In this document: one piece after another, positions 4,470-6,113 of the stretch
Numbering within the stretch: position 1 is the first letter of the stretch
How the letters are laid out: every line of letters begins with the position of its first letter
Source of the DNA: an uncultured Lachnospiraceae bacterium
GTDB taxonomy: Bacteria > Bacillota > Clostridia > Lachnospirales > Lachnospiraceae
Reading direction: 5' to 3'
Assembly (NCBI GenBank): GCA_902796695.1
Contig: CADBQE010000140.1
Span: forward strand, 1 to 6,113
Length of the DNA: 6,113 nucleotides
The notes under the pieces: model-generated
The model's database searches: none
The model's input: the letters and a program-made list of their open reading frames with translations, nothing else
What the model was told of the DNA's origin: nothing
Made by a program: the position numbers and the translations under genes

Positions 4470-5777
4470 ATGGCAACTGTTAATGTGTACGAACAATATT
4501 TCGAAGCGGACCTTACCGCTTCCGGCGTTCTGCGGAAAGCCGCGCTGGTCATGCTGATCGCGGAATCCGGCGGCGGGCAGATCCGCTATGAGGCCGCCGT
4601 CACCTTTTTCCCGCACCGGGATGAAGAGGATTACGCGGTCTCCTATGACGCGTATTACAGCAAGGTTCTGTTTGAAGGACCGGGACGGCGCTCCAAGCAG
4701 AAAGAAGCCGCTTTTGAACGGGACCTGCACTCCGTTATCGATGGGCTGGCCCGGGATGCGGGCGGATCCGTCTTCTGGGACAGACCGCTCCGGACGGCCC
4801 GGCTGGACGGCGGCGTAAAGCGGAAGCTCATCACGGCCGTGAAAGAGCTGACCCCGGCGCAGCGCGACCGGATCCGGGAAGCCGCGGCCGCAGCCGGCCT
4901 GACCGCCCTGTTTTTTGAAAGCCCCGCGGAGGCCCTCCCGGAAGCATCCGACGCGGAAGTCATCTTTGCGGACAGCACGGAACTGGCCGGCGCCGCCCCC
5001 CGGCTGCGCTGGTTCTGCACGCCCTTTGCCGGCGTGGAGCCCTACACCGCCCCGGGCGTTTTTGCTTCGTCCCACGCGGTGCTGACCAACTCCTCCGGCG
5101 CTTACGGCACGGCTATCGCGGAGCACATCCTGGAAGTCAGCCTGGCCATGCTGCGGCAGGCTCCGGCCTATAGTGAGATCATCCGGAAGAAGGAATGGAT
5201 CCGCACGCTGCCCATCCGATCGATCCGGGACAGCCGCATCGTGCTGCTGGGGACCGGCGATATCGGGCGGGAAACGGCGGAGCGCCTGAAGGCCTTCCAT
5301 CCGGCTTCGATCACCGGCATGAACCGCAGCGGAAAGGATCCCGGCGGCTCTTTTGACCGGGTCCTGCCGATCAATCAGCTGGACAGCCTGCTGCCCGAAG
5401 CGGATCTGCTGATCCTCTCCCTGCCGAATACGGCGGAAACCAGACACCTGTTAAGCCGGGACCGTCTGGCCCTCCTGCCGGACGGCGCCCTGATCGTGAA
5501 CGTGGGCCGGGGCAGCGTGATCGACCAGACCGCGCTGGAGGAGCAGCTGCGAGCCGGCCGCCTTATGGCTGCGCTGGATGTTTTCGAGGAAGAGCCGATT
5601 CCGGCGTTCTCTTCCCTGTGGGACTGCCCCGGCCTGTATATCACCCCGCATATTGCCGGCAATCTGAAGCTGCCCTATACCGTGGAAAAAGTCACGCAGC
5701 TGTTTCTGGAGAACCTGGCGCTATATGCGCAGGGCAGTCCGCTGCTGCGGCAGATCGACCTGAAAAAAGGATACTGA
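4470..5777 (+). CDS. D-2-hydroxyacid dehydrogenase fused to an N-terminal domain of unknown function
   Basis: The product is 435 residues, about 115 longer than a usual D-isomer-specific 2-hydroxyacid dehydrogenase. Residues 1 to about 115 are an unrecognised domain with FFPHRDEEDYAVSYDAYY (46-63) and GRRSKQKEAAFERDL (72-86). The dehydrogenase begins near KLITAVKELTP (119-129). It has FAGVEPY (186-192), NSSGAYGTAIAEH (207-219), the NAD-binding GTGDIG (261-266), and a full catalytic triad: R347 in NVGRGSVID, E375 in DVFEEEP and H394 in TPHIAG. It should reduce a 2-ketoacid with NAD(P)H, as glyoxylate/hydroxypyruvate or D-lactate reductases do; the substrate is not predictable here. The ATG at 4470 has AAGGAG 7 bases upstream. 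No ATG, GTG or TTG with a ribosome binding site was seen at the domain junction (about 4800-4830). One out-of-frame TAA (4816-4818) lies exactly there, suggesting two former genes joined by a small deletion or indel. The gene is in tandem with the EEP and HD genes. Confidence 0.88.
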   Translation: MATVNVYEQYFEADLTASGVLRKAALVMLIAESGGGQIRYEAAVTFFPHRDEEDYAVSYDAYYSKVLFEGPGRRSKQKEAAFERDLHSVIDGLARDAGGSVFWDRPLRTARLDGGVKRKLITAVKELTPAQRDRIREAAAAAGLTALFFESPAEALPEASDAEVIFADSTELAGAAPRLRWFCTPFAGVEPYTAPGVFASSHAVLTNSSGAYGTAIAEHILEVSLAMLRQAPAYSEIIRKKEWIRTLPIRSIRDSRIVLLGTGDIGRETAERLKAFHPASITGMNRSGKDPGGSFDRVLPINQLDSLLPEADLLILSLPNTAETRHLLSRDRLALLPDGALIVNVGRGSVIDQTALEEQLRAGRLMAALDVFEEEPIPAFSSLWDCPGLYITPHIAGNLKLPYTVEKVTQLFLENLALYAQGSPLLRQIDLKKGY

Positions 5778-5780
5778 TCC

Positions 5781-5786
5781 GGGAGG
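5781..5786 (+). promoter_or_regulatory. Ribosome binding site of the HD-domain gene
   Basis: GGGAGG lies 9 bases before the ATG at 5796. Another ATG at 5791 is nearer to the site but in a different frame, which does not encode the HD motifs, so 5796 is the start. Confidence 0.75.
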
Positions 5787-5795
5787 AAGAATGCC

Positions 5796-6113
5796 ATGGA
5801 CGCCGTAAAACTGCTGGAAGCCCTGCATCTGGCCGAAAAGCTGAAGGATGCCACCCGCCACTGCTATACCTCCGGCGGCCGTCACGAAAGCGTGGCCGAG
5901 CACAGCTGGCGCATGACTCTGATGGCCTACTGGGTCAGCGACGAATTCCCGGAAGCGGACCTTCTCAAGATCCTGAAAATGTGCCTGATCCACGACCTGG
6001 GCGAAGCCTTCACCGGCGACATCCCCGTCTTCCGGAAAACCGAAGCGGACGAGGCCCGGGAAGAAGCGCTGCTCCTTAGCTGGGTCGACTCTCTCCCCTC
6101 TCCGTTCCGGGAA
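5796..6113 (+). CDS. HD-domain phosphohydrolase (YfbR/HDDC2-type nucleotidase-like), 3' end cut by window
   Basis: An open frame of 106 codons starts at the ATG at 5796 and runs to the last base, so the 3' part is outside the window. It carries an HD-superfamily metal site: HESVAEHSWRM (30-40) supplies H36 and CLIHDLGEAFTGDIP (63-77) supplies the H66-D67 pair and E70. The spacing and wording match the HD_3/YfbR/HDDC2 group, whose characterised members dephosphorylate 5'-deoxynucleoside monophosphates with Co, Mn or similar metals. The last metal-binding Asp would lie beyond the window. It is probably a soluble cytoplasmic enzyme of about 170-200 residues. Nucleotidase activity is inferred from the family. 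The gene lies 18 bp after the fused dehydrogenase and belongs to the same rightward cluster. Confidence 0.88.
   Translation, partial: MDAVKLLEALHLAEKLKDATRHCYTSGGRHESVAEHSWRMTLMAYWVSDEFPEADLLKILKMCLIHDLGEAFTGDIPVFRKTEADEAREEALLLSWVDSLPSPFRE

Noticed and set aside
4816..4818. TAA at the domain junction of the fused dehydrogenase as a real stop codon
   Set aside because: It is out of frame with the continuous 435-codon reading frame, so it can only be mentioned as a possible trace of an earlier gene end.
3963..5447. Minus-strand open frame of 494 codons opposite the EEP and dehydrogenase genes
   Set aside because: Long antisense frames are frequent opposite GC-rich genes. The protein has no recognisable motif, whereas both plus-strand genes have complete catalytic motifs and ribosome binding sites.
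5618..6079. Plus-strand open frame of 153 codons at the right end
   Set aside because: It overlaps the dehydrogenase C-terminus and the HD gene out of frame; the frame starting at 5796 carries the clear HD motifs instead.

Overview
The window is a GC-rich, gene-dense bacterial chromosomal segment. It has strong GGAGG-type ribosome binding sites, short intergenic gaps, a DUF1294 membrane protein, an XRE regulator with a membrane tail and a PaaI-like thioesterase. Together these suggest a Gram-positive of the class Clostridia, perhaps Lachnospiraceae-like from a gut or rumen. That assignment is inference from gene style; no rRNA or other phylogenetic marker is present. I see no tRNA, rRNA, CRISPR array, insertion sequence or phage gene.

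Layout: (1) Positions 1-600 hold the 3' end of glmS, the glucosamine-6-phosphate synthase isomerase domain. A strong bidirectional terminator (614-660) separates it from a convergent gene. (2) Two genes read leftwards: an XRE-type HTH regulator with two membrane segments (666-1268) and a small DUF1294 membrane protein (1469-1759). A perfect 8-bp inverted repeat lies just ahead of the regulator's ribosome binding site. (3) A 148-bp divergent promoter region (1760-1907) carries two extended -10 promoters that share the octamer TTCTGCTA in mirror orientation. (4) From 1908 to the window end, all genes read rightwards with gaps of at most about 40 bp, so they look like one operon. In order they are a PHP-domain phosphoesterase, an internally deleted and frameshifted acetyltransferase remnant, a PaaI-like hotdog thioesterase, a membrane-anchored endonuclease/exonuclease/phosphatase (EEP) protein, a D-2-hydroxyacid dehydrogenase fused to an unrecognised N-terminal domain of about 115 residues, and an HD-domain phosphohydrolase cut by the window end.

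The operon brings together three unrelated metal-dependent phosphoesterase folds (PHP, EEP, HD), a thioesterase and a 2-ketoacid reductase. This looks more like a housekeeping or metabolite-repair set than a defence or mobile system, but its joint function is not evident from sequence. The most interesting items are the fused dehydrogenase and the in-operon acetyltransferase relic. I see no convincing evidence of a wholly new system.
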